This document shows positions 1-9,120 of a stretch of DNA of 32,366 bases, piece by piece. The position numbers and the translations under genes were made by a program. Source of the DNA: Acidimicrobiia bacterium (GTDB lineage Bacteria; Actinomycetota; Acidimicrobiia; Spongiisociales; JAENVV01); contig JAOUMT010000007.1 in NCBI GenBank assembly GCA_029881355.1, forward strand, positions 1-32,366. The letters run 5' to 3'. Each line of letters starts with the position of its first letter. The first letter of the stretch is position 1. The notes under the pieces were generated by a model that saw nothing but the letters and a program-made list of their open reading frames with translations, searched no databases and was not told the DNA's origin.

Positions 1-308
1 GGGATGTCCGGGTTGGCCAACCACTTGGCCTGGCTGACGATGGTCGAGTCGAGCCCGGCGTCGCGCAAGAGATCGACTACTTCGATGAGGTCGTGGCCGA
101 CCAGGTCGGGCATGATCGCCAGCGGCTGCTGGGGTGGCGCGGTGATGTCGGGCAGGGAATCGGATGGCACGTCGACCGGTGAACCGACCGAACCAAGGAG
201 CGCCATCGCCGCGATGACGGCTACTGCGGCAGCGACGAGTGTTCCGACCTTGGCCGCGGGACGCTCGCTCTGGTCCTCGAGAACGATGCGGTCACCATCT
301 GGGCTCAC
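1..308 (-). CDS. PASTA-domain-like membrane protein, N-terminal part (truncated by window edge)
   Basis: Minus-strand reading from GTG at 308: VSPDGDRIVLEDQSERPAAKVGTLVAAAVAVIAAMALLGSVG...MPDLVGHDLIEVVDLLRDAGLDSTIVSQ. One TM segment followed by a PASTA-like 'MPDLVGHDLIEVVDLLRDAGL' segment. Confidence 0.55.
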   Translation of the reverse strand, partial: MSPDGDRIVLEDQSERPAAKVGTLVAAAVAVIAAMALLGSVGSPVDVPSDSLPDITAPPQQPLAIMPDLVGHDLIEVVDLLRDAGLDSTIVSQAKWLANPDI

Positions 309-394
309 CAGCCGATCTTAGGAGGGTTTGGCCCGAAATGGAACCGCCTGCACGCCGGTTTCGGGTCGGATCTTGTCCGCGGACGCGGAAGTGG

Positions 395-793
395 TTAGCG
401 CGCAGGAGCCTTGCTGCGCACCATGATGCAGGGGCCTGCCAGATACTCGAACTCGTTTGCGTCGAGGAAATCGATGATGGCCGAGCTCTCGCTGCCTGGC
501 TGATACCAGATGCGTTTGTAACCGAGCTCGTTCGCTTGTTCAGCGATCAAGATGCCAACATCAGCCGGGACCACGACATCGATGATGTCGGGCGGGGAGG
601 GCAAATCTGCCAACGTCGCATACGCCGAGTCGCCGTCGACAGTCTGGCGGGTCGGGTTCACGGGAAAGACGCGATAACCCTTGCGCTTCAGGTCGCGGTA
701 GATCTTGCCACCGAACTTGAATGGGTCGTCAGTGGCTCCCACGACCGCGATGGTCGAGTCATGGTCGGCAAGCAGGTCGTCAAAAACACTCAT
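395..793 (-). CDS. CoA-binding domain protein (YccU-like)
   Basis: 132 aa ORF; 'TIAVVGATDDPFKFGGKIYRDLKRKGYRVFPVNP' Rossmann CoA-binding pattern and 'YQPGSESSAIIDFL'. Confidence 0.85.
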   Translation of the reverse strand: MSVFDDLLADHDSTIAVVGATDDPFKFGGKIYRDLKRKGYRVFPVNPTRQTVDGDSAYATLADLPSPPDIIDVVVPADVGILIAEQANELGYKRIWYQPGSESSAIIDFLDANEFEYLAGPCIMVRSKAPAR

Positions 794-805
794 GTGCCGG
801 GCAGG

Positions 806-1660
806 CTAGCGATACGGTCGCACGAACTCTGCAAGATATTCCAGATGTTCGGCAACTTCGACGGCTTCTCCCTGCGGCAGCCCGAACAACGCTCGAGCGA
901 ACCCTGCCTCAATAAGGGGGTCGATGTGTTGGGCCTCTGGCCGGATTTGGAAGACGCCAAGCTCGATCGTCGCTGGGTCGCGTCCGGCGTCCTCGGCCGC
1001 TCTGCGGAGGTGGGTTACCTGTTCGAGGACAGGAGTGCGACCGGCGATCGGCATCCAACCATCACAAAATTCAATAATGTGCTCGAAGGTTTTCGGTCCG
1101 CCCGACGAACCGAGAATCACCGGTGGGTGAGGCTTGGTGATTGGCTTGGGCCACGACCAGCTCGACGAGAAGTTGACGTGGTCACCCGCGAAGGCTGCTT
1201 CGTCTTTGGTCCACAGCTCTTTCATGGCGAGGACCTTCTCTCGGACCGCCGCCCGTCGTTCGGCGTACTGCACTCCGTGGTGGGCCATCTCTTCCTTGTT
1301 CCAGCCGTATCCGATGCCGAATAGAAGGCGTCCGTTGGAGATCATGTCGAGCGAAGCGACTTCCTTCGCCAGCCATATCGGGTCGCGCTGGGCAACGAGG
1401 GTGATGCCCGTTCCGAGCTTCAGGGTGGTAGTGACCGCCGCGGCTGCGGTGAGCGCAACAAACTGATCGTGGGTACGCCAGTACTGCTCGGGTAGGGGTG
1501 GTGCTCCCTCCCGGCCGCCCCAAGGCGTGGTGCGATCCGTGGGGATGTGGCTGTGCTCGGGGAACCACAGCGACTCGAAGCCGAGTGCTTCGGTGCGTGT
1601 GGCAAGCTCCATCGGCTGCATCGTCGTATCGGTCGGGAAGATATTGACGCCAAATTCCAT
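806..1660 (-). CDS. LLM class F420-dependent oxidoreductase
   Basis: 284 aa; 'LGFESLWFPEHSHIP', 'LGTGITLVAQRDPIWLAKEVASLDMISNGRLLFGIGYGWNKEEM' typical of luciferase-like F420 enzymes. Confidence 0.9.
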   Translation of the reverse strand: MEFGVNIFPTDTTMQPMELATRTEALGFESLWFPEHSHIPTDRTTPWGGREGAPPLPEQYWRTHDQFVALTAAAAVTTTLKLGTGITLVAQRDPIWLAKEVASLDMISNGRLLFGIGYGWNKEEMAHHGVQYAERRAAVREKVLAMKELWTKDEAAFAGDHVNFSSSWSWPKPITKPHPPVILGSSGGPKTFEHIIEFCDGWMPIAGRTPVLEQVTHLRRAAEDAGRDPATIELGVFQIRPEAQHIDPLIEAGFARALFGLPQGEAVEVAEHLEYLAEFVRPYR

Positions 1661-1692
1661 CCCGCCACCCTACCAACCCTCCCGATCGCTGG

Positions 1693-1797
1693 AACCCTGG
1701 GTTAAACCCTGGGTTCGTGTGCGCGGATTCCGATAGCTGTGGCCCCGAGAACGAACCGGAGCGTTAGCTGGAACCCTGGGTTGGAACGTCGTTCCAG
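1693..1797. promoter_or_regulatory. Cluster of palindromes between divergent genes (three AACCCTGGGTT, one GGAACGTCGTTCC)
   Basis: AACCCTGGGTT at 1693-1703, 1705-1715 and 1772-1782; GGAACGTCGTTCC at 1783-1795, in the intergenic space between an LLM oxidoreductase (minus) and a molybdopterin oxidoreductase (plus). Confidence 0.5.
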
Positions 1798-1831
1798 CAC
1801 GTCTGGGGCTGACGAGCGCTACCGTTGACGT

Positions 1832-4057
1832 ATGACGACGATGTCGATTCGGACCTGCCCACTCTGTGAGGCCACCTGCGGTCTCGAGCTGACCATTGAG
1901 GACGGCTCGGTCAAGGTTATTCGGGGCGACAAAGAGGATGTCTTCTCGCACGGCTTCATCTGCCCGAAAGGTACGACCCTCGGGCGACTGCATGAGGATC
2001 CGGACCGACTGAGGGCGCCGCTGATCAAGAAGAACAGCGAGTTCGTAGAGGTGAGCTGGGATGAGGCCATAGCTGCGGCCGGCGCAGGGCTGCGCGCAAT
2101 CATCGACGCCCACGGCGCATCGGCCACGGCCGCCTACGTGGGGAATCCCAACGTCCACAACCTCGCCGGTAGTCTTTACCTGCGTCCGCTGTTGAAGGCC
2201 CTTGGCAGTCCGAACGTTTTCTCCGCTTCGACCGTCGATCAGATGCCCAAACACGTTTCGTGCGGTGCCATGTTCGGTAGTCCGGATTTAATACCGGTTC
2301 CTGACATCGACCGCACCGACTATCTCCTCATGCTCGGCGCCGATCCCTACGAGTCAAATGGGTCACTGGCCACGGCGCCCGACTGGCCGGGTCGGATGGC
2401 GGCGATTCAAGAACGGGGTGGGAAGATTGTCACGGTCGATCCCCGGAAGTCGAAGACCGCCAAAGCCTCTGACGAGCATCTCTTCATTCGGCCTGGGACA
2501 GACGCCGCCTGGGTGGCTGCGCTGATCACGACTGTTCTTGAGGCAGGGGATGTCGAGCTGCCGGATTTCATGATCGGATTGGCCGACGCCAAAGAGGCAT
2601 TGGCCGGGTTCACGGCCGAATCGGTAGCAGCCGCAACGACCATTCCTGCCGAGACCACCCGCCGCATTGCAGTCGAATTCGCCACGGCTCCGAGTGCCGT
2701 CGCATACGGGCGGATGGGTACGCACACCACCGAGTACGGAACATTGGCGTCCTGGTTGGTCGATCTCCTCAATGCCGTTACCGGCAACCTTGATTCTCCT
2801 GGTGGTGCCATGTTCCCGATGGCCGCCATCGTCACTCCCCAGGCGGCTCCCGGCGGTCGAGGATTCCAGACCGGTCGCTACCGATCGCGGGTTGGCGGCC
2901 ACCCCGAAGTCAGGGGCGAGATGCCTTCTGCTGCCCTGGTGGAGGAGATCCAAACCCCTGGCGAAGGTCAGGTCCGGGCGTTGCTGGTCGTCGGGGGTAA
3001 TCCAGCCCGATCCATTCCCGATTCCGAACGAGTCGAGGCGGCGCTCGACCAGTTGGAGTTCATGGTGGCTGTAGACGTCTATCTCACCGAAACTGCCCGT
3101 CACGCTGACGTTGTACTGCCGCCGCCGTCGGTTCTCGAGCGGTCCCATTTCGATGTTGCGTTCACATCGCTCATGGTGCGAAACACCGCCAACTATTCAC
3201 CACCGACGTTCGAAAAGCCCGATGATCATCCTGCTGAATGGGAAATCCTGCTGGCCCTGACGGCCGCCATCCAGGGGAACGACCTGCCGGTCGCCCACAT
3301 GGACGAAGCCGGGGCAGCAGCTCTCTTGGCCAAGGCACTCACCAATCCAGCGTCCCCGGCATTTGGTACCGATCAAGTCGTCGCCTGGGATGAGGTATCA
3401 CGCTTCACAGGTCCGCAACGGATTCTCGACATACGCCTCCGGACCGGGCCGTATGGCGACGGGTTCGGCACCAACCCGGACGGGCTCAGCCTCCAGAAGC
3501 TGATTGACAACCCGCACGGTATCGACCTGGGTCCTCTCGAACCCCGGCTGCCGCTGGCCTCGAACAACCCCGATGGCCAGGTCCACCTTGCCCCGTCGGA
3601 GTTTGTCGCTGACCTGCCGCGGTTGGCGGCCATCCTCGATACACCCTCGACACCGTTCGTTTTGGTCGGGCGGCGGCAGCTTCGCTCCAACAACTCCTGG
3701 ATGCACAACGTCGAGGTGCTCGTCAAAGGCAAAGAGCGGTGCACCCTCATGATGAATCCGGCCGATGCCGATGTACTCGGAGTCGACCCAGGAGGATCGG
3801 TAACCGTCACGTCGGAGGCCGGACAAGTCGACGCCCCTGTCGAGCTTTCCGAGGACATCATGCCAGGAGTGGTTTCCTTGCCCCATGGCTGGGGCCACGA
3901 CGATCCCGAGGCGCGGCTGACGGTGGCGGCGAGGCGTCCTGGGGTTAACTCCAACGTCCTGTCGAACCGCACGGACATCGATCCGCTTTCTGGCAACGCG
4001 CGATTGAACGGAATCCCGGTCGAATTAGCCCTGGTTAGTTCTCATCGGGCGGGCTAG
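1832..4057 (+). CDS. Molybdopterin-dependent (Mo/W-bis-MGD) oxidoreductase with N-terminal 4Fe-4S motif
   Basis: 741 aa; 'CPLCEATCGLELTIEDGSVKVIRGDKEDVFSHGFICPKG' Fe-S motif; 'VPDIDRTDYLLMLGADPYESNGS'; C-terminal molydopterin dinucleotide-binding region 'NVEVLVKGKERCTLMMNPADADVLGVDPGGSVTVTS'. Confidence 0.92.
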   Translation: MTTMSIRTCPLCEATCGLELTIEDGSVKVIRGDKEDVFSHGFICPKGTTLGRLHEDPDRLRAPLIKKNSEFVEVSWDEAIAAAGAGLRAIIDAHGASATAAYVGNPNVHNLAGSLYLRPLLKALGSPNVFSASTVDQMPKHVSCGAMFGSPDLIPVPDIDRTDYLLMLGADPYESNGSLATAPDWPGRMAAIQERGGKIVTVDPRKSKTAKASDEHLFIRPGTDAAWVAALITTVLEAGDVELPDFMIGLADAKEALAGFTAESVAAATTIPAETTRRIAVEFATAPSAVAYGRMGTHTTEYGTLASWLVDLLNAVTGNLDSPGGAMFPMAAIVTPQAAPGGRGFQTGRYRSRVGGHPEVRGEMPSAALVEEIQTPGEGQVRALLVVGGNPARSIPDSERVEAALDQLEFMVAVDVYLTETARHADVVLPPPSVLERSHFDVAFTSLMVRNTANYSPPTFEKPDDHPAEWEILLALTAAIQGNDLPVAHMDEAGAAALLAKALTNPASPAFGTDQVVAWDEVSRFTGPQRILDIRLRTGPYGDGFGTNPDGLSLQKLIDNPHGIDLGPLEPRLPLASNNPDGQVHLAPSEFVADLPRLAAILDTPSTPFVLVGRRQLRSNNSWMHNVEVLVKGKERCTLMMNPADADVLGVDPGGSVTVTSEAGQVDAPVELSEDIMPGVVSLPHGWGHDDPEARLTVAARRPGVNSNVLSNRTDIDPLSGNARLNGIPVELALVSSHRAG

Positions 4058-4061
4058 CCGA

Positions 4062-4499
4062 TTGGCTGCGACTGCTGCCTTCATTGTCACATCCGTGGCT
4101 TGCAGTGGTACAGATTCTGCTCGGATCGAAGGAGTCTGGTTGTTGGATTCGGTCGCGGTCGACGGGGTGTTCCTCGATCTCGAGCCTGAGGTAGCTGCGC
4201 GCAACCCACTGGGTGTCGCCGCCTGGTTTGAGTTCGGTCCGGACGGCAGCTTCGAAGGCAGCGGACCGTGTAACGACATCTCCGGCTCTTATGACTTTGA
4301 TGGCAGCATGCTCGTGGCAGACGATGCCGTTCAGAGCGCTGCAGCGTGTTCCACCGAAGGGATTCCTGTGGAAGAATTCATGTCGTTGGAGGACATAGTT
4401 TTCGAGGCCCTAATCGGAGTGGTTGTGCACTTCTCCAGTGACATCCGTATGCAGTGGCAAGGCGACAACGCCATCGTGACCTTCCGTCGCCAGCCATGA
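4062..4499 (+). CDS. META-domain putative lipoprotein
   Basis: TTG start; signal region with lipobox-like 'VTSVACSG'; 'IEGVWLLDSVAVDG...WFEFGPDGSFEGSGPCNDISGSYDFDG' META/HslJ-like pattern. Confidence 0.7.
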   Translation: MAATAAFIVTSVACSGTDSARIEGVWLLDSVAVDGVFLDLEPEVAARNPLGVAAWFEFGPDGSFEGSGPCNDISGSYDFDGSMLVADDAVQSAAACSTEGIPVEEFMSLEDIVFEALIGVVVHFSSDIRMQWQGDNAIVTFRRQP

Positions 4500-5005
4500 G
4501 ATATCAAACATCCGCCGGCTGGATAAAGAAGCGGGCAGTCGGTTTGGTCGTTCTCGTTCTCGCACTCATCATCGCTACTGCCGTCCTCATCGGCGTCTTC
4601 TGGATTGTCAATGGCGAACTCCCGCCAGTCCTGGATCCCGAGCGAGCCGACGTCCAGACTCAGCTCGCCGACTTCTCCGTCAGCACCGATCTGCTGTTTG
4701 CCTACAACAGCGCCGAACTCGAGCCGGACGCCGTTCAGCGTCTCGATTCGATCGCCCGGTACCTGGCCGACCATCCCCAGTATCCGATTGTGGTCGCCGG
4801 CCATGCCGACTCGACGGGGGAACCGGACTACAACCTGGCGTTGAGTAAAGCGAGAGCCGAGGCAGTGGTTGTCTATTTGGTAACGGCCGGAGTTACCAAC
4901 GAGCTGGAATCGATCGGATACGGAGATACCGAGCCGATCGCGACCAACAGCACAGAAGAGGGGCGAGCAGCCAATCGTCGGGTGAGCTTCGAGATCGCCG
5001 GCTGA
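4496..5005 (+). CDS. OmpA-family (peptidoglycan-binding) protein with N-terminal TM helix
   Basis: ATG at 4496 overlaps the previous stop (ATGA); TM 'VGLVVLVLALIIATAVLIGVFWIV'; OmpA motif 'YPIVVAGHADSTGEPDYNLALSKARAEAVVVYLVTAGV...NRRVSFEI'. Confidence 0.88.
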   Translation: MRYQTSAGWIKKRAVGLVVLVLALIIATAVLIGVFWIVNGELPPVLDPERADVQTQLADFSVSTDLLFAYNSAELEPDAVQRLDSIARYLADHPQYPIVVAGHADSTGEPDYNLALSKARAEAVVVYLVTAGVTNELESIGYGDTEPIATNSTEEGRAANRRVSFEIAG

Positions 5006-5023
5006 TCCGACCCGGGCGGCTGA

Positions 5024-6478
5024 TCAAACCGAGAACGCGTCGATCACTTCTCCGAATGTTTCAAGGGATCCCGGGCGGTGAAGATTGGCGATGGCCACTA
5101 TCGCAAGGTCGACGCCTGCCTCGGACAAGCCGCTGAAGCGAGAGACGTTGTCAGCAACGGTTCCACCGGAGAACGGCCCCAGCAAGACATCGATGTCCAT
5201 CCCCATGGCCGCGGCTTCGGCTTCTAGCTCGGGCTTGGTCGTGTAGACGAAGGTCGGCGAGAGGTGGGTGACTTCGATCTCACCGCGATCGCGCCCGACG
5301 GCTTCACAATGCGTTTGGAGCACGGCGAGCTTATGGCGGACGTCGTCGGGGCCGCCCATGAGATTGCAGGCGTCACCATATTGGGCCACCAGTTTCAGGG
5401 TCCGCTTTTCGCCACTGCCACCGACCAGGATCGGTAAACGTTTCTGGACAGGTCGCGGATAGGCCAAAGCCTCAGGGATGCTGATGACCTTGCCCTCAAA
5501 CGACTTCGCTCCGGCTCCCCACAGGATGGGTAGCGCCTGGAGGGCGTCTTCGAGCAGATCAAGGCGTTCCTTGTCGGGCGGGTATACATACCCGAACGCT
5601 TCGTGTTCTTGTTTGAACCAACCCGCGCCGATGCCACATATCGCTCGGCCGTTGGACAACACATCGAGGGTGGCGACGATCTTGGCGAGCAATCCGACAT
5701 TGCGATAGGTCAGGCCGGTTACCAGCGTGCCGAGCCGGATCGTCTCGGTGACGCCTGCCAGCCAGGCAAGGGTCGTGTACGCCTCCAGCATGTCGTTCCA
5801 GGCAGGACCGACCTGGGGAATCTGCCGTAAGTGGTCCATCACCCACAAGCTCTCGAAGCCGGCCGCTTCGGCCCTGCGCGCGATGGCCGCCAGCGAGTCA
5901 GGAGTCGACACGTCGCCCCACTCGAAGTTCGACACTTGAAGCCCAAAGCGGAGGCGGCGGGCAGGCGTGACCTCGTCAGCAGACCAACTCCCCAACGCGA
6001 CAGGTACGACGGCATCTGGAGAATAAACCGCCGCGAAGCCTTCGTCATCAAGGGCCGGTCGTGTTTCGGCGTACCGGGTGATCTGGCCCTCGAGCACCTT
6101 CGCAGGGATGCTCCGACTGCGTCGTTTGTTGCGGTCCCGGCATATCTTGGCCTCGGTATCAAAGGCAACGGCAATGGATGCCATTCCGGCGTCCGAGGCT
6201 TTTTGGCGCCACCGCCGACGGTCCTCGGCGTTGAGGCCGAGCGTGTCTATCACGGTGACGAGTCCTCGTTTGAGGCGCATATCGACAATTGATTCGAGGA
6301 CGGCGAATGCGTCCGTCGATGCCTTCTGATCGTGTGCTCCGGTGCCTACCGCAGCCCGCAGGGCATCCGACGACACGACCTGGCCAGGCCTGAAGTTGGC
6401 TTCGGCCCACGTGGTTTTTCCGCTTCCTGACGGTCCGACGAGGACGATGACGGACGGAAACGGGATACGAATCGGCAT
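5024..6478 (-). CDS. Fusion protein: N-terminal P-loop (polynucleotide-kinase-like) domain + C-terminal LLM class F420-dependent oxidoreductase
   Basis: 484 aa uninterrupted ORF; Walker A 'LVGPSGSGKTTWAEANF' near N-terminus, then 'LRFGLQVSNFEWGDVSTPDSLAAIARRAEAAGFESLWVMDHLRQIPQVG...LDVLSNGRAICGIGAGWFKQEHEAFGY'. Confidence 0.88.
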   Translation of the reverse strand: MPIRIPFPSVIVLVGPSGSGKTTWAEANFRPGQVVSSDALRAAVGTGAHDQKASTDAFAVLESIVDMRLKRGLVTVIDTLGLNAEDRRRWRQKASDAGMASIAVAFDTEAKICRDRNKRRSRSIPAKVLEGQITRYAETRPALDDEGFAAVYSPDAVVPVALGSWSADEVTPARRLRFGLQVSNFEWGDVSTPDSLAAIARRAEAAGFESLWVMDHLRQIPQVGPAWNDMLEAYTTLAWLAGVTETIRLGTLVTGLTYRNVGLLAKIVATLDVLSNGRAICGIGAGWFKQEHEAFGYVYPPDKERLDLLEDALQALPILWGAGAKSFEGKVISIPEALAYPRPVQKRLPILVGGSGEKRTLKLVAQYGDACNLMGGPDDVRHKLAVLQTHCEAVGRDRGEIEVTHLSPTFVYTTKPELEAEAAAMGMDIDVLLGPFSGGTVADNVSRFSGLSEAGVDLAIVAIANLHRPGSLETFGEVIDAFSV

Positions 6479-6515
6479 CCCGGCAGCCTACTTTGCGTCC
6501 GGACGGCAAGCCCTC

Positions 6516-6917
6516 CTAGAACTCGACGCGATCTTCGATCGACTCCACCAGGGCCGCGAATCCGTCGATGTCGCTGGCCGTGGGTTCGTGCGTCCACACT
6601 TGTACGCCAGCGAGTAGATCGGCGTATTTCTGGACATCCTCTGGACGCACGACCGCCCGGATCGGAATGTCCGGACCCAGAATATCCTGGTATTTGGCGA
6701 GGATCGCCCGATGCTGTGCTCGATCAAGATCCAGGTCGAAGATCACGCCGCTCGCTGCTGCCACTTTTTCGCAGAATTCACCTTTGAGGATCGGGCAGAG
6801 TGTCGCAGGCGCAGGGCCGGGACAGACCTCAACATGATGGCCGAGTCGCTCCAAGAGAGCGGTTTGCGTTGTTCGATCAGACCCGCAGTCCACGAGAACG
6901 GTGTCGATCGTTTCCAT
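6516..6917 (-). CDS. Hypothetical protein, receiver-like fold suspected
   Basis: METIDTVLVDCG... start at 6917 has a good SD (GGAGGTCGTTATG); ORF-track start at 7025 would run through the intergenic region. Alternating beta/alpha pattern resembling a response-regulator receiver. Confidence 0.7.
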   Translation of the reverse strand: METIDTVLVDCGSDRTTQTALLERLGHHVEVCPGPAPATLCPILKGEFCEKVAAASGVIFDLDLDRAQHRAILAKYQDILGPDIPIRAVVRPEDVQKYADLLAGVQVWTHEPTASDIDGFAALVESIEDRVEF

Positions 6918-7024
6918 AACGACCTCCTTCAATCTGAGGATGTGCTCATTGGGTCGGCATGACCAGAGGACTAAGACTCGCTCGTTGTCAGGTCCGTTCC
7001 TGGGTCTAGTGATAGCCTCACCCA

Positions 7025-8320
7025 ATGATCACACCGGAAGGGCTTGGGTTCGAAACGCTCGCGTTGCATGCCGGGCAGCGGCCCGATGCGACGTATGGGG
7101 CCAGGGCTCAGCCCATCTATATGACAACGTCGTACTTGTTCGATTCCGTCGACCACGCCGCGTCTTTGTTCAACCTCGAGACCCCCGGTCACATCTATTC
7201 CCGGATCTCGAATCCGACTGTGGCGGCGTTTGAAGAGCGGATGGCGGCGCTAGAAGGGGGAGTCGGGGCAGTGGCAACTGCGTCCGGCCAGGCTGCCCTA
7301 TTCCTCGCAGTTGCCACTCTCATGGGACAGGGCGGACATATCGTGGCTTCTGGCTCGATCTATGGCGGGTCGCACAACATGTTCAACCTCACCCTGCCGC
7401 GCTTCGGGATTACGACCACATTCGTCAACCCTCGCAACCCGGATGAGTTCGCTGCCGCCATCACCGACGACACCAGGCTGGTCTACGGCGAAACCCTCGG
7501 CAATCCGGGACTGGAGATCATGGACATGCGCGCCGTGGCAGATCTGGCCCACACTCGGGGTCTGCCGCTCATGGTCGATAACACTTTCGCTTCGCCGTAT
7601 CTTTGTCGGCCGATCGAATGGGGAGCCGACATCGTCATGAACTCCGCTACCAAATTTATTGGCGGCCACGGCGTGGCGATCGGTGGAGTGATCGTGGACG
7701 GGGGTACTTTTGACTGGGAGAAGTCGGGGAAATTCCCCACCCTGACCGAACCGTACGAGGGGTATCACGGTATCGACTTCTCCGAGGAGTACGGACCAGC
7801 TGCGTTCATCTCGCGGGCGAGAGCCGAAGGGTTGCGTGACTTTGGCGCCGCGATGAGTCCCCAGAATGCCTTCTACATGTTGCTTGGGCTCGAAACGCTT
7901 CCCATCCGAATGGAACGCCACGTCGCCAACGCCCGAGCCGTGGCCGAATTCCTTGTTGATGCTCCGGAAGTCGAATGGGTTTCGTACCCAACCCTCGAGT
8001 CCCATCCCGATCACGCTCGTGCCCAACTGATGCTCCCGAAAGGACCGGGCGCGATCTTCTCATTCGGCATCAAAGGTGGTCGTGAGGCAGGGCGAAAGTT
8101 CATTGAAGCCGTCAGTGTCTTCTCGCATCTGGCCAATGTGGGCGACGCCAAATCCCTGGTGATCCACCCGGGATCGACAACTCACCAGCAGATGTCCGCC
8201 AAGGATCTGGAAGCCGCCGGCATCAGCGAGGACCTCATCCGCCTGTCGGTCGGGATGGAATCGATCGATGACCTTATCGGTGACTTGCGGCGCGCGCTAC
8301 GAGCCTCCCAAAAGACGTAG
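7025..8320 (+). CDS. metY: O-acetylhomoserine aminocarboxypropyltransferase / sulfhydrylase family PLP enzyme
   Basis: 431 aa; 'LALHAGQRPDATYGARAQPIYMTTSYLFDSVDHAASLFNL', PLP-lysine region 'MNSATKFIGGHGVAIGGVIVDGG'. Confidence 0.9.
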   Translation: MITPEGLGFETLALHAGQRPDATYGARAQPIYMTTSYLFDSVDHAASLFNLETPGHIYSRISNPTVAAFEERMAALEGGVGAVATASGQAALFLAVATLMGQGGHIVASGSIYGGSHNMFNLTLPRFGITTTFVNPRNPDEFAAAITDDTRLVYGETLGNPGLEIMDMRAVADLAHTRGLPLMVDNTFASPYLCRPIEWGADIVMNSATKFIGGHGVAIGGVIVDGGTFDWEKSGKFPTLTEPYEGYHGIDFSEEYGPAAFISRARAEGLRDFGAAMSPQNAFYMLLGLETLPIRMERHVANARAVAEFLVDAPEVEWVSYPTLESHPDHARAQLMLPKGPGAIFSFGIKGGREAGRKFIEAVSVFSHLANVGDAKSLVIHPGSTTHQQMSAKDLEAAGISEDLIRLSVGMESIDDLIGDLRRALRASQKT

Positions 8321-8322
8321 GC

Positions 8323-9120
8323 ATGGACATAACCGTCGGCGATAAGCGAGTGTTCGCGGCCACCGGCGGCCGCCCGATAGATCCTGCGAAGCCGCTTCTC
8401 GTGTTGTTACACGGGGCCGGGCAGGATCGCACGATCTGGGTTCTGCAAACCCGCTACCTCGCTCATCACGGTTTTTCGGTTCTGGCGCTCGACTTTCCGG
8501 GTCATGGGGGCTCTGAAGGGCCACCCTTGGCGACCGTCGAGGAGATGTCTGATTGGGTTGCCGACGTTATCCGGGCTGTGGGGGCTCCTTCGGCAACACT
8601 GGTCGGCCACTCGATGGGTTCGTTTGTCGCTATCCAGTGTGCGGCGGACCACCCCGACGTGGTCGACAAACTCGTTCTGGTTGGGGTCTCGGTTGAGATG
8701 CCGGTTCACCCCCAGATGCTGGCCGCCGCCGAGGCCGGCGAGCAGTTGGCGATCGACCTCATGGTCGGCTGGTCACATTCAAGTCATGGGCACCGGGGTG
8801 GTCACCGTCAACCCGGGTCGTGGATGGTCGGTGGCTCGAAGCGGGTAGTCGAACGGGCAGCTCCCGGGGTGCTGTACGCCGGGTTTCTGGCGTGTATGAA
8901 CCGCGGATCGATCCTTGACGCAGCTGAGAAGGTGAGTGTTCCTGCCCTGTTTCTTCTCGGCGGTGACGACAAGATGACGCCGGCAGCGTCGGGTCAGCAG
9001 GTCGCATCTGCGGTTGGTGATTCCGTAGTGGTGGTCTTGCCGCAGGTCGGCCACTCGATGCTGGCCGAAGCCCCGGAAGAGATCACCACACTTGTGATGG
9101 AGTTCCTCAGTTCGACGTGA
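8323..9120 (+). CDS. Alpha/beta hydrolase
   Basis: 265 aa; 'LVLLHGAGQDRTIW', nucleophile elbow 'LVGHSMGSFVA', 'GGDDKMTP' and 'VGHSMLAEAPEE'. Confidence 0.9.
   Translation: MDITVGDKRVFAATGGRPIDPAKPLLVLLHGAGQDRTIWVLQTRYLAHHGFSVLALDFPGHGGSEGPPLATVEEMSDWVADVIRAVGAPSATLVGHSMGSFVAIQCAADHPDVVDKLVLVGVSVEMPVHPQMLAAAEAGEQLAIDLMVGWSHSSHGHRGGHRQPGSWMVGGSKRVVERAAPGVLYAGFLACMNRGSILDAAEKVSVPALFLLGGDDKMTPAASGQQVASAVGDSVVVVLPQVGHSMLAEAPEEITTLVMEFLSST

Noticed and set aside
239-1324. Long + strand ORF of 361 aa
   Set aside because: Antisense shadow of the CoA-binding protein and LLM oxidoreductase genes; no recognisable domain and composition typical of a high-GC shadow ORF.
2363-3148. Minus-strand ORF of 261 aa inside the molybdopterin oxidoreductase gene
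   Set aside because: Fully antisense to a convincing gene; Arg/Gly-rich low-information translation.
7298-8026. Minus-strand ORF of 242 aa
   Set aside because: Antisense to metY; no domain signal.
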